A stretch of 64,000 bases of DNA from NCBI RefSeq assembly GCF_011299555.1, contig NZ_CP049857.1, positions 806,001 to 870,000 of the forward strand, in the 5' to 3' direction. How positions within the stretch are numbered: the first letter of the stretch is position 1; every line of letters begins with the position of its first letter. The notes under the pieces are model-generated. The model had not been told where the DNA came from and did not search any database. It saw nothing but the letters and a program-made list of their open reading frames with translations. This DNA comes from Dysgonomonas sp. HDW5A. Its GTDB lineage: Bacteria > Bacteroidota > Bacteroidia > Bacteroidales > Dysgonomonadaceae. A program made the translations under genes and the position numbers. Below are positions 28,084 to 39,935 of the stretch, in pieces.

Positions 28084-31000
28084 TTAGAGAATTATCTTAA
28101 AGGATTTTGACCCTTGCGATGTATCGGCTTTCAATAAATAGAAGCCTTTCTCCAATACGCCCTCGTCAATCAAATAAGTAGTATTATGAATTTTGTCTTT
28201 TCGAAATACCATACGCCCCATCACATCAAATAATTCGACTCTTTCCAACTCAAAATGAGCTGATTCTATCCGGATACCGTTTGCTGATGTTATAGTTATT
28301 TCGCCGTCAGAAGTTTCATCCTCAATACCGGATGTCGATTTAGCTGTCAATTGGATGGAGAAACGATCCTCCAAGTTTTTACTTGATGTTTTGTCAAATG
28401 ATACAGATGATGTTTTTCGTAAATCATATTCTTTCTTTTGTAATTTATCTATTAATATAACATCGGAATATGCAGCAAAAGCCTCTATTCCTTTGATGGT
28501 GATTATTGCTTTTCCGGTTTTAGTGGTACGGATACCGATCGGGATAGTGATGCTTTGATCGCTGTTGCCAAAAAGATTAATTTCCAGTGCTTCGGTTTCA
28601 TTAGCAATAGTATATATTTCGGGCACATCAGTTCCGGGTGAAAACATTTTCCGGATATCTTCCCCTGCTATATACTTCAATGAAGCTCCCTTACGTGCTG
28701 CTAAGATTGTCTTACTTTGAATCTTATTGAAATTCAGACCTAAATAAAGAACATCTGCAAGAGCTTGATTTGAAGACCTGAGTTCAACACCGGCACCGGC
28801 TTTTGCTACCGATATGTTTTGAGGTTTAAATACCAAACTTTTTTTACCGGGTTTCGTTTCTACAAAAAACGACTGCATAGGAGGAATAAATTGTGATAAA
28901 CTTTCGGCTGTCGTTTCAGAAGATAAGCCTCCCAAACCGCTCCACACTTCACTACTGCCACTACTTATGTAGGCATAAAACTTACTTCCATCCCATATTC
29001 TGTAATAACCATACATGCTATCGGCATTATCTTCTGCAAACTTCGCAAAGTCGATATGCGACATAAACGGATTGCCCACAATATTAGTAGTTCCTGCTGC
29101 TACACCTACTGTAGAAACTCCATTGGAGTAGGATTCTTCAAAAACAAACCGATATCTGTTATTTTTTTGTTTATTGGTAAGGTTATTATGACCGACAGTC
29201 CATACCGAATCGTTAGGTATACTGGCTTCGTCTCCCCGATTAAGAGGCGCTACCTGAGTCAACCAAGCTCCGCTGGTTTTATCGTGATAGCTATAAGTGA
29301 CATCACGACCATCAACTAAACGACGAGGAAATTTATAAGGAGTTCCTGTTGGAAAGTTTGTATCAGCATAATTCATTCCATTAGCTTTTCCATTAACCCA
29401 CAATGCAAAACCTTTCGCCGTAGGTAGATTTTCTTCTAATTTTGAGAAAGGAGTAGAAAAATCACCTACCACATATCCCGTTCTACCATCCGGGTTTTGA
29501 CTATTACCGACATTGAAGTACATCATAAATATTTTAGGAGATACTGCATTAGGCCAACTCATATCACCATGATAATCGGCTGAATACATGTATCGCAACG
29601 GATCAGATAACATATACCATCTGTTACGATCGGGAGTTAACTCAACAAAAGCTTTTCTATAGAGCAGTAATTGTATCTGCCCAACACTGGCACCATTTTT
29701 AAAGGTTATATCCCGGCATGCATCTCCGGCTTTCAACACGGGATAGGTTGATGCATCTTCAGATATGGTTACATCCGTACACCAGATAGGAGCTCCTTTA
29801 CCCGTTGATGATTCCCAATTTGTTGAATCAGCCCATTCTGTTGTAGCAGAGTTTGTTTTCCATGTTGCAGCAGCAGGATGTACGGTCATACTGAAAGTTT
29901 TCACTTCATTTCCGGTTTCATCTTTAATTGCATATGTGAAAGTGCCGGAAGTACCCTCTGTAAATTCGAGTTTATATGCTGTATTGAAAGTTCCTTTCTT
30001 AACCGTTCCTCTATACAATGAGTAGTTTGTACCTTCCGACATACCTGTACCCGACATCGAAACTTTAATAGGACATAAAGTACATGATGCTTCAGAAGAA
30101 ACAGTGATAGAAGTAACAACTTTTGCGATGATAGTTATTTTCACTTTAGCTGATGCTTGCCCTGCAGATGACTCAGCAATAACATAAGTTATATCAGGCA
30201 CAGTGAAAGGTGCGGTTAATCCGGGTACCGATCTGAAAAGAAAAGTTCCATCCTGATTTAGTGTTATCGTTCCGACTAATACGCTATTTTTATTAATCTT
30301 AGCCGTTGTTCCTGCTGCATATTTAACACCGTTCACTTCATATTCCACAACCTTCAATGAAGCACCTCTATTGCCGGGAGCATCATTCGTGATAATATTA
30401 CCCCCAAGATCAGTTGCTGCCAATACTGTATAGCTATCATCTTTGGCTACGGGAACAACCACTTCCAAGCAATTAGAAATCTTGGTAAGTGTTATTTCAT
30501 TAGAGTACATACGACAATTTTTCGTAGTTTTAGTATACACCGAAAGACGGTAAACGCCTGCTGTACTGGCTGTATAAGTATTTTTGGTAGCTCCGTAAAT
30601 ATCACTAAATGTATTACCGTTTTTCTTTTGCCATTGGAATAAATAAGAGGCGTCAGGAAAAGCGTCGGGAGAAGACACTGTTAGCGTATAAGTACATTTA
30701 GTACAATCTTTAGATAAAGTTTTAATCTGTGGAATAATAGATTTCATACTCAAATTATCCAGTGCAAGATCATTACCATTACCTCCATTTACATTATTTC
30801 GGAATGCTATATATACCTTATTCACTCCGCAGGGAACAACATAGTCGAAATAGGTATTCTCCCATACTCCCACTTTCGACATAGTTATTGTTTTGGTAGC
30901 TTTCACTGTTGAAAGCTTTGTCGGATCACTATTTATAACCAGAGCTACAGAGGGAGCTATACCGGTACCATTCAGTTGAGCCAAATCCAATCCCATGCGA

Positions 31001-31638
31001 TATGCCTGCCCCGACTCAACGTCAACCGCCTGACTATAGAATATTTTTGTAGGATCCTGGTCAGCATTTACAACCATAAAATAATTGCGAGGAGTAGTAA
31101 AGTCTGTCTCATAACGATCATACAAGACTACAGGCCAAGCCTTATCACTCAATGACGGCAGATTATACATTCCATTAGTAGAAGTAGCCACAACATAATA
31201 TCCATTATTTGGAGCATGGGGTGTAATCTGCCATGAATTATTCTTAGATTTATCAGGTAAAGTATTTGCAAAACCCGAATACCAGTTTTCGGTCAGCCCC
31301 CATTTATAGGAAGTTGTAGAACCTGCAGTTGCAGTCAAAGGCCGTCCGATAGTTACTTTGGGATTAATCGCAACTTCTTTTAAGCTATTATTGTAAAACA
31401 CTGTTTGTGCAGGTTGGTAATAAACCCCCAATTTAGAAGCATCCAGTAATGGGTAAATATTCTCACCAGCTCCACCATCTCCATTTTTTCCTTGTGAATC
31501 AACAGTTTCAAATGTTCCTCGTAGTACTTTTTCCGGTCCATATACTTGAGCCGAAGCAAAAAATGTAAAGAATGTAAAGAAATAAGCGAAAAAAGAGCAT
31601 TTGTTAATAGTCATTTTTATAGTCTTCTCTATTTTCAT
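28084..31638 (-). CDS. Large secreted surface protein with type IX secretion C-terminal domain
   Basis: 1184 residues. A signal peptide ends ASAQVYG (~31). It is followed by a carbohydrate-binding-like jelly-roll region (~40-290, ending LALDNLSMKS), an Ig-like segment (SPDAFPDASYLFQWQKKNG), and a VCBS/cadherin-like repeat (AKDDSYTVLAATDLGGNIIT, ~405-425). A long mid-part is rich in W, G and Y. The last ~75 residues match a T9SS type A sorting domain (VELFDVMGRMVFRK...GFYLLKADTSQGSKSFKIIL), so it should be exported across the outer membrane and anchored or released. First gene of a three-gene surface operon that ends with fimbrillin. Confidence 0.85.
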   Translation of the reverse strand: MKIEKTIKMTINKCSFFAYFFTFFTFFASAQVYGPEKVLRGTFETVDSQGKNGDGGAGENIYPLLDASKLGVYYQPAQTVFYNNSLKEVAINPKVTIGRPLTATAGSTTSYKWGLTENWYSGFANTLPDKSKNNSWQITPHAPNNGYYVVATSTNGMYNLPSLSDKAWPVVLYDRYETDFTTPRNYFMVVNADQDPTKIFYSQAVDVESGQAYRMGLDLAQLNGTGIAPSVALVINSDPTKLSTVKATKTITMSKVGVWENTYFDYVVPCGVNKVYIAFRNNVNGGNGNDLALDNLSMKSIIPQIKTLSKDCTKCTYTLTVSSPDAFPDASYLFQWQKKNGNTFSDIYGATKNTYTASTAGVYRLSVYTKTTKNCRMYSNEITLTKISNCLEVVVPVAKDDSYTVLAATDLGGNIITNDAPGNRGASLKVVEYEVNGVKYAAGTTAKINKNSVLVGTITLNQDGTFLFRSVPGLTAPFTVPDITYVIAESSAGQASAKVKITIIAKVVTSITVSSEASCTLCPIKVSMSGTGMSEGTNYSLYRGTVKKGTFNTAYKLEFTEGTSGTFTYAIKDETGNEVKTFSMTVHPAAATWKTNSATTEWADSTNWESSTGKGAPIWCTDVTISEDASTYPVLKAGDACRDITFKNGASVGQIQLLLYRKAFVELTPDRNRWYMLSDPLRYMYSADYHGDMSWPNAVSPKIFMMYFNVGNSQNPDGRTGYVVGDFSTPFSKLEENLPTAKGFALWVNGKANGMNYADTNFPTGTPYKFPRRLVDGRDVTYSYHDKTSGAWLTQVAPLNRGDEASIPNDSVWTVGHNNLTNKQKNNRYRFVFEESYSNGVSTVGVAAGTTNIVGNPFMSHIDFAKFAEDNADSMYGYYRIWDGSKFYAYISSGSSEVWSGLGGLSSETTAESLSQFIPPMQSFFVETKPGKKSLVFKPQNISVAKAGAGVELRSSNQALADVLYLGLNFNKIQSKTILAARKGASLKYIAGEDIRKMFSPGTDVPEIYTIANETEALEINLFGNSDQSITIPIGIRTTKTGKAIITIKGIEAFAAYSDVILIDKLQKKEYDLRKTSSVSFDKTSSKNLEDRFSIQLTAKSTSGIEDETSDGEITITSANGIRIESAHFELERVELFDVMGRMVFRKDKIHNTTYLIDEGVLEKGFYLLKADTSQGSKSFKIIL

Positions 31639-32413
31639 AAAATTTATTTTATTGGTATCACTTGTCTTTTAAGAAACAAAACACTATAATTTTAGCAGTT
31701 ATTACATCATTTTTAGCTTACAGACGTTAATTCCGGAAAAATTAACACAAGAGACCTGATAACCAAACCATAATAGGGTCAAAAACACCCCAACCTGGCT
31801 CAGCAAGACATAGAAAAAGCACTCAACATTAATAAATTAACATTGACATTCTATTTACTCAATAAATAATTTTGAAGAATCTAATTTAAGCGGTCTTTTA
31901 CTTCAAGTAACATATTGCAAATTCAAATTTTGTTGATATATAATAATTTCCCTTTCCTACTACCTATTCTATATAAGCTGCCTTAACTGATTCACGGCAG
32001 TTTAAAACCCTTAATAATCATTCACGTACCAAAACCTAAATAGTTTGTGTTTCTCAATAACATTTTTTTGGTTAAATATTTTACATTTACCCAAAAGATG
32101 CTTGTCTCCTTACATCTTTCTATTTTTAATAACATAAGTTTGATTTATTACTTTTCAGGGAGTAAAATTATATATAAATTATCGCAACTCAATACTATCT
32201 TTAGTGTTTCTACTATGTTTATAGCGACCAATTTCGCAAAAATGCGTGTAATTATTTATGAAAAAAGAGTATTCTAGAAAAACACACACCTAAAAAGACA
32301 CAAATCATTAACAAAAGACTCTGAAAACGACAAAACAGAGTATCATCTGCAATAATCACTAATATTCAAGAAATATATTTTAATTATAAAAAAAGGAGAA
32401 ATTAAATAAAAAG
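31639..32413. other. 775-bp intergenic region upstream of the surface-protein operon
   Basis: AT-rich and without any convincing gene; a 76-codon plus-strand frame at 32047-32277 is low-complexity and unlike protein. No clear two-box promoter or inverted repeat was found. Its length and position between the regulator gene and the T9SS gene suggest a long 5' leader or control region, but nothing specific was recognised. Confidence 0.5.
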
Positions 32414-33388
32414 TTAATCACGTCCGATAAGCGAGACTGCCGTCCGTTGTTTTCTAAAAAAAGCAAAACGATCTACCTCTCCACTTTGTGTTATTAATGT
32501 AGAGCATCGTTTCAGAGAGTCAATCCACTCTTTCTGAACATCCGATATCCTAGAGCTTTGAGAATCCAAGCCATTAATAGCCAACACCCTAAGATGAGAC
32601 ACTCCTATTGTTTCAGATTCAAAATGAGAATGAGAAGCTTCCAAATCAACATTGGCCAAATAGAGAGCGACCTTTGTTCCGTTTTTATAGACTCCCGATA
32701 TTGCCAAAGTTTCTAACTCACTTATTAACTCTAACAGCTCATTCTTTAACAGCTCCAACTCTTCGACTGTTATAAGACTTAACTTGAAAAAATAATTTAT
32801 ATCTTTTATTATAGAGTTGAATATTTCGCGATCAAGTATATACACTGCTCTTTGTATACTGCGACTTTCTAGAATAAAGTTACGATGAGCTTGTATTGCC
32901 TCTTCAGACATTATAATTTCGGAGAAAGATATTGACGATTGTGATTTATTAACCTGGTAATACCACCGGTAAAGACGAAATCTAGACAAGTTCTCAAAAG
33001 GCAAATAAAAAGAATAAGGCAAGGTGCTAAATGCAAAGCGGGCTCTTACATTTTTTTGAGTACGTAATTTTCGAAAAAACTCAACATACTCATTTACTCT
33101 ACTGCAGTAATCGTCATTAAGATTATCCAAATCTAATACATTAAGATCAAAAACTGCCCGTTCATGATTTTTAACCCCTACAATTGCATCTAATGAAAAA
33201 CCCATCTTTAGAGATACTTTCGCTATTTCGTCAAATGTAAAAGGAACCTCACCTCTCAATCGTCTATAAATAGCTTCTCTACCAATAGGGAGTAATTCCA
33301 TCAATTCACTGATCATATTACTTCCCGGTGGTATCGAGTTTTTTATCACAGAAACAACTTGCTCATTAAGATTGTATTTGTCTTTCAT
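32414..33388 (-). CDS. XRE/BetR-like helix-turn-helix regulator
   Basis: 324 residues. The N-terminal ~70 residues form a Cro/CI-like HTH (ISELMELLPIGREAIYRRLR then FTFDEIAKVSLKMGFSLDAI). The long C-terminal part (~80-324) is helix-rich, with no known enzymatic motif. This two-part pattern occurs in Bacteroidota regulators next to surface genes. It is on the same strand and upstream of the T9SS/fimbrillin operon, so it is a candidate regulator of that operon; this is an inference. No recognition of a ligand domain. Confidence 0.7.
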   Translation of the reverse strand: MKDKYNLNEQVVSVIKNSIPPGSNMISELMELLPIGREAIYRRLRGEVPFTFDEIAKVSLKMGFSLDAIVGVKNHERAVFDLNVLDLDNLNDDYCSRVNEYVEFFRKLRTQKNVRARFAFSTLPYSFYLPFENLSRFRLYRWYYQVNKSQSSISFSEIIMSEEAIQAHRNFILESRSIQRAVYILDREIFNSIIKDINYFFKLSLITVEELELLKNELLELISELETLAISGVYKNGTKVALYLANVDLEASHSHFESETIGVSHLRVLAINGLDSQSSRISDVQKEWIDSLKRCSTLITQSGEVDRFAFFRKQRTAVSLIGRD

Positions 33389-33710
33389 AAACTAAATAAA
33401 TAACGAATAATATAAATAAATTCTAATGAATGAGCATTTATCTCCTCGAAAAAAGAAAATATCACCTCTTTCCTAAATACGATTCTACCAAACAGCCCCT
33501 CCCCATTATATCTCTCTTCACTTAAAATAATTGACTCAAATGTTTTCCCCCTATTAGATGCCGGCATTTATTAATCACACATCGACATAGAAACAGACAA
33601 TAACAAGAATATGTTCAAGAAAACTTAACAAAAATAGATACCTGAAGATATATTTTGTTTTATTTCTCCTAAATATCAGAATAAACCCACGAAATAAAAA
33701 TTTCAGAAAT
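33389..33710. other. Intergenic region upstream of the HTH regulator gene
   Basis: Contains a 60-codon minus-strand frame (33385-33567) overlapping the regulator start by 4 bp, with no similarity that I recognise. Otherwise AT-rich with no clear signal. Confidence 0.4.
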
Positions 33711-33757
33711 AAAAAAAGAGAGACACCTAATCGTAATTAGGCGTCTCTCTTTTTTTA
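33711..33757. terminator. Terminator after the NlpE-like lipoprotein gene
   Basis: Stem AAAGAGAGAC-a-CCTAAT / ATTAGG-c-GTCTCTCTTT with one mismatch, loop CGTA, A-run and T-run outside. Serves the minus-strand gene ending at 33768. Confidence 0.85.
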
Positions 33758-33767
33758 TTTTTTCCCC

Positions 33768-34211
33768 TTATTTTCTCAGGATATAATCCTCTTCAATTTC
33801 ACCTTTTATTTTATTTCCATCAATATCTAATTGTGTCAGGGTATTCTCTCCTACAAAATATTGATTCGGTTTATCTTCACCTTCTAATGTGATCGTATTA
33901 CCTTCTTTATTCCACGAATAAGCTCCTTTCGTATAAATAGCTTTATCTCCCTTACCAACATAAAGTATCTTCTTATTGTAGGTACTATCAGATAATTCGA
34001 TCATTACATCCATACCGCTTCCCGAAGCAGTAGGCAATACTCCTTTATATACACCTTTATAATCCAATGAATTCATAGCATTGTGCTCGTCTGCCACTAC
34101 CGTTACAGTATCAGCCCCTTCCAACACCGCACCATCAGCGGGTCCTTCTTTAGGTTTATTGTTACAACTAAATAAGGCTAATGCAAATATTAAAACTATT
34201 CCCTTTTTCAT
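33768..34211 (-). CDS. NlpE-like lipoprotein lacking the family's cysteines
   Basis: 147 residues. Lipoprotein signal peptide with lipobox ALFSC at 12-16. The mature domain contains YKGVLPTASGSGMDVMIELS followed by TYNKKILYVGKG, matching the N-terminal domain of NlpE/copper-homeostasis lipoproteins, a small beta-barrel. In classical members the segment is PCADCxG with a CxxC pair; here it is PTASGSG, so metal or redox sensing by that pair is absent. Outer- or inner-membrane lipoprotein facing the periplasm. Possibly an envelope-stress adaptor, not established. Monocistronic. Confidence 0.75.
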   Translation of the reverse strand: MKKGIVLIFALALFSCNNKPKEGPADGAVLEGADTVTVVADEHNAMNSLDYKGVYKGVLPTASGSGMDVMIELSDSTYNKKILYVGKGDKAIYTKGAYSWNKEGNTITLEGEDKPNQYFVGENTLTQLDIDGNKIKGEIEEDYILRK

Positions 34212-34436
34212 ATAATATAATATTAAAAAAACTTTATGCTTGCGACTAGGTTAAACAGACGGTGAACTAAAAAAGTTTACCGGATATGAAAAACTTAACA
34301 AGTATATATATAAATTTTCAAAAAACACATTTCTGAACGAACTTTTATATATCAAGCTGTCTTTAATCTATTTGGCAGCACAATAATTAAAAAACTTTGA
34401 GTAACTTTATGCGATTTTAAGAAGTAAAAAAGAATT

Positions 34437-36623
34437 ATGATTAAACCGATTACAAAAAGTATCGATTTAGGTGATGGAAGGTCTATCACCTTAGAAACAG
34501 GAAAACTAGCAAAACAGGCAGATGGTTCTGTAATGCTAAGAATGGGTGACACCATGTTATTGGCAACAGTATGTGCCGCAAAAGATGCAAATCCAGGTGT
34601 AGACTTTATGCCTTTGCAAGTTGAATATAAAGAGAAGTTTGCTGCGGCAGGCCGTTATCCCGGAGGTTTCCTTCGACGAGAGGGACGTGCTTCAGATTCT
34701 GAAATTCTAGTATGCCGAATAGTCGACCGAGTACTACGTCCTCTATTCCCTGATAATTATCATGCTGAAGTATTTGTTACTATAACCATGTTTTCTTCAG
34801 ACGGTATAGATATGCCTGATGCATTAGCCGGACTTGCAGCTTCTGCAGCTCTTGCTGTATCGGATATTCCTTTCAATGGACCTATATCTGAAGTGAGAGT
34901 TGGTCGTATTGATGGCAAATTTGTAGTAAATCCTACATTCCAACAATTAGCGCAAGCAGATATGGACATCATGGTTGGTGCCACTATCGACAATATAATG
35001 ATGGTAGAAGGTGAAATGAAAGAAGTTTCGGAAGCAGAAATGCTTGAAGCTATCAAAGTTGCACACGAAGCTATTAAAGTACAGTGCCAGGCTCAGATCG
35101 AACTGATGGAGCTTTGCGGAACAACTGTAAAAAGAGAATACTGTCATGAAGTAAATGACGAAGACCTACGCAAAGATGTTTGGGATAAATGTTATGATAA
35201 AGCATATGTAATTGCTGCATCATGTAACACAAACAAACACGAGCGTATTGCTAATTTTAAAGCAATTGTAGATGAATACAAAGCTGCTTTAACTCCAGAA
35301 GAATTAGCTGAAAAAGGAGCATTGATCTCTCGTTATTATCACGATGTTGAGAAAGAAGCTATGCGTCGTTCTATCCTTGATGAAGGAAAACGTCTGGATG
35401 GTCGTTCAACTACTGAAATCCGCCCAATCTGGTCTGAAGTAGATTATCTACCCGGAGCTCACGGATCGGCAGTTTTCACTCGTGGGGAAACTCAGTCATT
35501 GACAACTGTTACATTAGGTACAAAATTAGACGAGAAAATTATCGATGATGTTTTATTCAACGGTAAAGAACGTTTCTTGTTACATTATAACTTCCCTCCA
35601 TTTTCTACCGGTGAAGCTCGTCCACAAAGAGGAGTAGGTCGTCGCGAAATTGGTCACGGAAACTTGGCCCACCGTGCTTTGAAACCAATGATTCCTGCAA
35701 ATTATCCATATGTAATACGTATAGTATCTGATATCTTGGAATCTAATGGATCATCTTCAATGGCAACTGTTTGTGCCGGAACTTTGGCTCTGATGGATGC
35801 AGGGGTAAATATTAAGAAACCTGTAACAGGTATCGCAATGGGACTTATCTCTGAAAACAAAGGAACTAACTTTGCTGTACTTTCTGACATTTTAGGAGAC
35901 GAGGATCACTTGGGTGACATGGACTTTAAAGTTTGTGGAACTAAAGATGGTATCACTGCGACTCAAATGGATATAAAGGTAGACGGTTTGTCTTTCGAAA
36001 TCTTGGAGAAAGCATTAAACCAAGCTCGTGAAGGTCGTTTACACATCTTAGGTAAGGTATTGGAAACTCTATCGGGACCTAGAGAAGATCTTAAACCAAA
36101 TGCTCCACGTATCGAAATAATAATGATCGCTAAAGAATTTATCGGCGCTGTTATCGGACCGGGTGGAAAAATCATACAAGGTATTCAAGAAGAAACAGGT
36201 GCTACTGTAACTATTGAAGAGATCGATAATCAAGGACGTGTAGAAATATCTGCAACCAACAAAGCTTCTATTGATGCTGCGATGGCTAGAATCAAAGGTA
36301 TTGTTACTGTTCCTGAAATAGGAGAAGTATACACTGCAAAAGTTCGCTCGATAATGCCATACGGTGCTTTCTGCGAATTCTTACCCGGAAAAGACGGTTT
36401 ACTTCACATCTCTGAACTATCATGGGATCGTGTTGAAACTATCGAAGAATCGGGTCTTAAAGAAGGTGATATGATTGAAGTAAAACTGGTAGATGTGGAT
36501 GCTAAAACAGGCAAAATCAAACTATCTCGTAAAGCTCTTCTTCCTCGCCCTCCTCGTCCTGACAGACCTGTGGTGAAAAAAGATGGCGAAGCTCCTCAAA
36601 CAGAAGCTCCTGCTGCTGAATAA
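34437..36623 (+). CDS. pnp: Polyribonucleotide nucleotidyltransferase (PNPase)
   Basis: Phosphorolytic 3'-5' exoribonuclease of RNA decay. 728 residues in standard order: two RNase PH domains (~10-230 and ~320-550) around a helical domain, a KH domain ([20 protein letters not shown], ~562-581) and an S1 domain ([20 protein letters not shown], ~640-660). The Pro-rich C-terminus ([13 protein letters not shown]) is short. rpsO, often next door in other bacteria, is absent here. A strong terminator follows. Nothing anomalous. Confidence 0.97.
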   Translation: MIKPITKSIDLGDGRSITLETGKLAKQADGSVMLRMGDTMLLATVCAAKDANPGVDFMPLQVEYKEKFAAAGRYPGGFLRREGRASDSEILVCRIVDRVLRPLFPDNYHAEVFVTITMFSSDGIDMPDALAGLAASAALAVSDIPFNGPISEVRVGRIDGKFVVNPTFQQLAQADMDIMVGATIDNIMMVEGEMKEVSEAEMLEAIKVAHEAIKVQCQAQIELMELCGTTVKREYCHEVNDEDLRKDVWDKCYDKAYVIAASCNTNKHERIANFKAIVDEYKAALTPEELAEKGALISRYYHDVEKEAMRRSILDEGKRLDGRSTTEIRPIWSEVDYLPGAHGSAVFTRGETQSLTTVTLGTKLDEKIIDDVLFNGKERFLLHYNFPPFSTGEARPQRGVGRREIGHGNLAHRALKPMIPANYPYVIRIVSDILESNGSSSMATVCAGTLALMDAGVNIKKPVTGIAMGLISENKGTNFAVLSDILGDEDHLGDMDFKVCGTKDGITATQMDIKVDGLSFEILEKALNQAREGRLHILGKVLETLSGPREDLKPNAPRIEIIMIAKEFIGAVIGPGGKIIQGIQEETGATVTIEEIDNQGRVEISATNKASIDAAMARIKGIVTVPEIGEVYTAKVRSIMPYGAFCEFLPGKDGLLHISELSWDRVETIEESGLKEGDMIEVKLVDVDAKTGKIKLSRKALLPRPPRPDRPVVKKDGEAPQTEAPAAE

Positions 36624-36648
36624 TAGAATATAAATTCTTATTATATAG

Positions 36649-36681
36649 AAAAAGGCTATTCCAAATGGAATAGCCTTTTTT
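36649..36681. terminator. Intrinsic terminator after pnp
   Basis: Perfect 14-bp stem AAAAAGGCTATTCC / GGAATAGCCTTTTT with an AAAT loop and T-tail. Also suited to the convergent dehydrogenase gene. Confidence 0.85.
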
Positions 36682-36707
36682 ATTTTCAGAAACCATAATC
36701 TAAAAAT

Positions 36708-37616
36708 TTATTTTCCATCTTTCAAAAAAGCAACCATATTTTCTATTGCTTTTTGAGATAATCTTTCTTTTGATTCTCGTGTAAATCCTGCCGACTTATC
36801 ATAAAGTACAATATTTTCCATTTCCGAAAATTCTTTATAATACACTCCTGCCCCATCCGCATCAAAGAAGGCAAAAGATGTTTTATCTGCATTCATCGAC
36901 TTAACAAAAGCTTCTTTATCAAACAGAGGGCCAAAAGAGGTATTGATAAATACCGAATTTTTCTTTTTGCAGGCAAATTCTTCTTCATTGACCAAAACCG
37001 TATAGCGGGGCAAATGAATGGTAACTGCATCGCAAGTAGCCATTAAATCCTTAAGAGGTAAAAACTCTGAGCCTTTAGCCTCCTCATCGGGTTTCCGTGT
37101 TTTACTGTAATAGTAGACTTTCATTCCAAATGAGCGAGCTGCAACAGCAACCATCTTACCAAGAGTACCCATACCGATTATACCTATACTCTTTCCCCCA
37201 AGCTCGCAAGGTTCTTCCTTCCATTGATATTTACCATATCCTTTGCCTAAATTAATCAATTGACTAAAGATAAACTCAACAACACCTTCATCTCCATAGT
37301 CTTTCACGCCCTTTACTACGATTCCCCGTTCTCGTGAGGCAGGAATATCAACACTCGAAGTCTCTTCACTGAAAAGGCTACAACACATGCCGATATATTT
37401 CAGATTAGGGGCAGCGTTTATAATTCGGGGAGTAAGTCGAGTTTGGAAACTCACCAGAACACAATCACTATCACCAATTCGTTCTATCACCTCTTCTTCT
37501 GATGAAGGATAGCTCCAATATAACTTCAAAGGATCGTTAGATAGCTTCTGGATTTCTGGAATTGCATTTTCGGTTAAACGACAAGCATCAATCATCGTTA
37601 TTTTTTGAAATTTCAT
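36708..37616 (-). CDS. 2-hydroxyacid dehydrogenase-fold protein with altered catalytic residues
   Basis: 302 residues. The NAD-binding Rossmann motif GIIGMGTLG (145-153) is intact, and the overall order is that of D-isomer-specific 2-hydroxyacid dehydrogenases. At the place of the catalytic Arg (NTARG) the protein has NTSFG (F228). At the His place (TPHIAG) it has YDKSAG (K274). With both gone, classical 2-hydroxyacid dehydrogenase activity is doubtful. It may act on another substrate or be a binding protein. It sits between pnp and groEL, with a degenerate palindrome copy just upstream of its start. Confidence 0.75.
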   Translation of the reverse strand: MKFQKITMIDACRLTENAIPEIQKLSNDPLKLYWSYPSSEEEVIERIGDSDCVLVSFQTRLTPRIINAAPNLKYIGMCCSLFSEETSSVDIPASRERGIVVKGVKDYGDEGVVEFIFSQLINLGKGYGKYQWKEEPCELGGKSIGIIGMGTLGKMVAVAARSFGMKVYYYSKTRKPDEEAKGSEFLPLKDLMATCDAVTIHLPRYTVLVNEEEFACKKKNSVFINTSFGPLFDKEAFVKSMNADKTSFAFFDADGAGVYYKEFSEMENIVLYDKSAGFTRESKERLSQKAIENMVAFLKDGK

Positions 37617-37729
37617 AGAAAGATTATTTTAAAGGTCACAAACCCATTTATTTCGATTAGTCACAGTAAAATTCAAACATACCTAATAAAATCCAATTTA
37701 CCTAAAATGACCTATACACACATAATGCA

Positions 37730-37762
37730 AAAACGCTTTCGGAAAATTCCGAAAGCGTTTTC
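37730..37762. terminator. Intrinsic terminator downstream of groEL
   Basis: Stem AAAACGCTTTCGGAA / TTCCGAAAGCGTTTT with a 2-nt loop, 34 bp beyond the groEL stop on the minus strand. Confidence 0.85.
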
Positions 37763-37795
37763 TATCATTAATTGTTTATTACAGCGAATGATTTA

Positions 37796-39445
<1,650 letters not shown>

Positions 39446-39467
39446 TTAAAACGTTAGAGATAAATTT

Positions 39468-39482
39468 AAGGTTTCAGACCTT
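39468..39482. repeat. Palindrome AAGGTTTCAGACCTT between groES and groEL
   Basis: One-base variant of the AAGGTCTCAGACCTT family, 37 bp upstream of the groL start inside the groS-groL operon. Confidence 0.65.
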
Positions 39483-39502
39483 TTCATTATTACTTGGAAT
39501 AC

Positions 39503-39772
39503 TTAAATAATAGCAAGTACATCAGACTGACGCATGATCAGAAAATTTTCGCCTTCCAATTCGATTTCAGTACCGGCATATTTACCATAAAGTACCTGAT
39601 CTCCTGCTTTTAATACCATCTCTTCATCTTTTGTTCCGTTACCTACGGCAACAACTTCGCCTTTCAATGGTTTTTCTTTCGCGGTATCAGGAATAATGAT
39701 TCCTCCTACAGTTTTTTCTTCTGCCGCAGCTGGCTTAACAAGCACTCTATCTGCTAAAGGTTTAATACTCAT
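39503..39772 (-). CDS. groS: Co-chaperonin GroES (10 kDa)
   Basis: Heptameric lid of GroEL. 89 residues, slightly short but complete: [11 protein letters not shown] at 3-13, a mobile loop [18 protein letters not shown] and the C-terminal [16 protein letters not shown]. First gene of groS-groL. Confidence 0.97.
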   Translation of the reverse strand: MSIKPLADRVLVKPAAAEEKTVGGIIIPDTAKEKPLKGEVVAVGNGTKDEEMVLKAGDQVLYGKYAGTEIELEGENFLIMRQSDVLAII

Positions 39773-39843
39773 AATTCTAGTTTTTTATTATTTGTTTGTT
39801 ATATTTGATGTTGATATTCTCAGTTGTTCTATAGCTAAATCTG

Positions 39844-39909
39844 TGCCAAAAAGATAAACTGCCAAAAAGACAGAGAGACATTCTATTCAAAACGACAAGA
39901 TGTCGTTTT
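39844..39909. promoter_or_regulatory. Repeat-bearing region upstream of groES and the photolyase gene
   Basis: Two direct repeats TGCCAAAAAGA (39844 and 39860, 16 nt apart) and a perfect inverted repeat AAAACGACA-AGA-TGTCGTTTT (39889-39909). They lie between the divergent groS and photolyase genes and could be operator sites. The classical CIRCE motif is absent. The regulator is unknown. Confidence 0.45.
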
Positions 39910-39935
39910 ACAATAATTAGACATAAATTACTTAT

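Noticed and set aside
32047-32277. 76-codon plus-strand frame upstream of the surface operon
   Set aside because: Low-complexity, F/I/S/N-rich translation in an AT-rich gap, no recognisable domain or start signal.
33385-33567. 60-codon minus-strand frame just upstream of the HTH regulator gene
   Set aside because: No known similarity; overlaps the regulator start by 4 bp, so a small coupled gene cannot be excluded, but the evidence is too thin.
39773-39935. CIRCE element expected upstream of groES
   Set aside because: No TTAGCACTC-N9-GAGTGCTAA sequence present.
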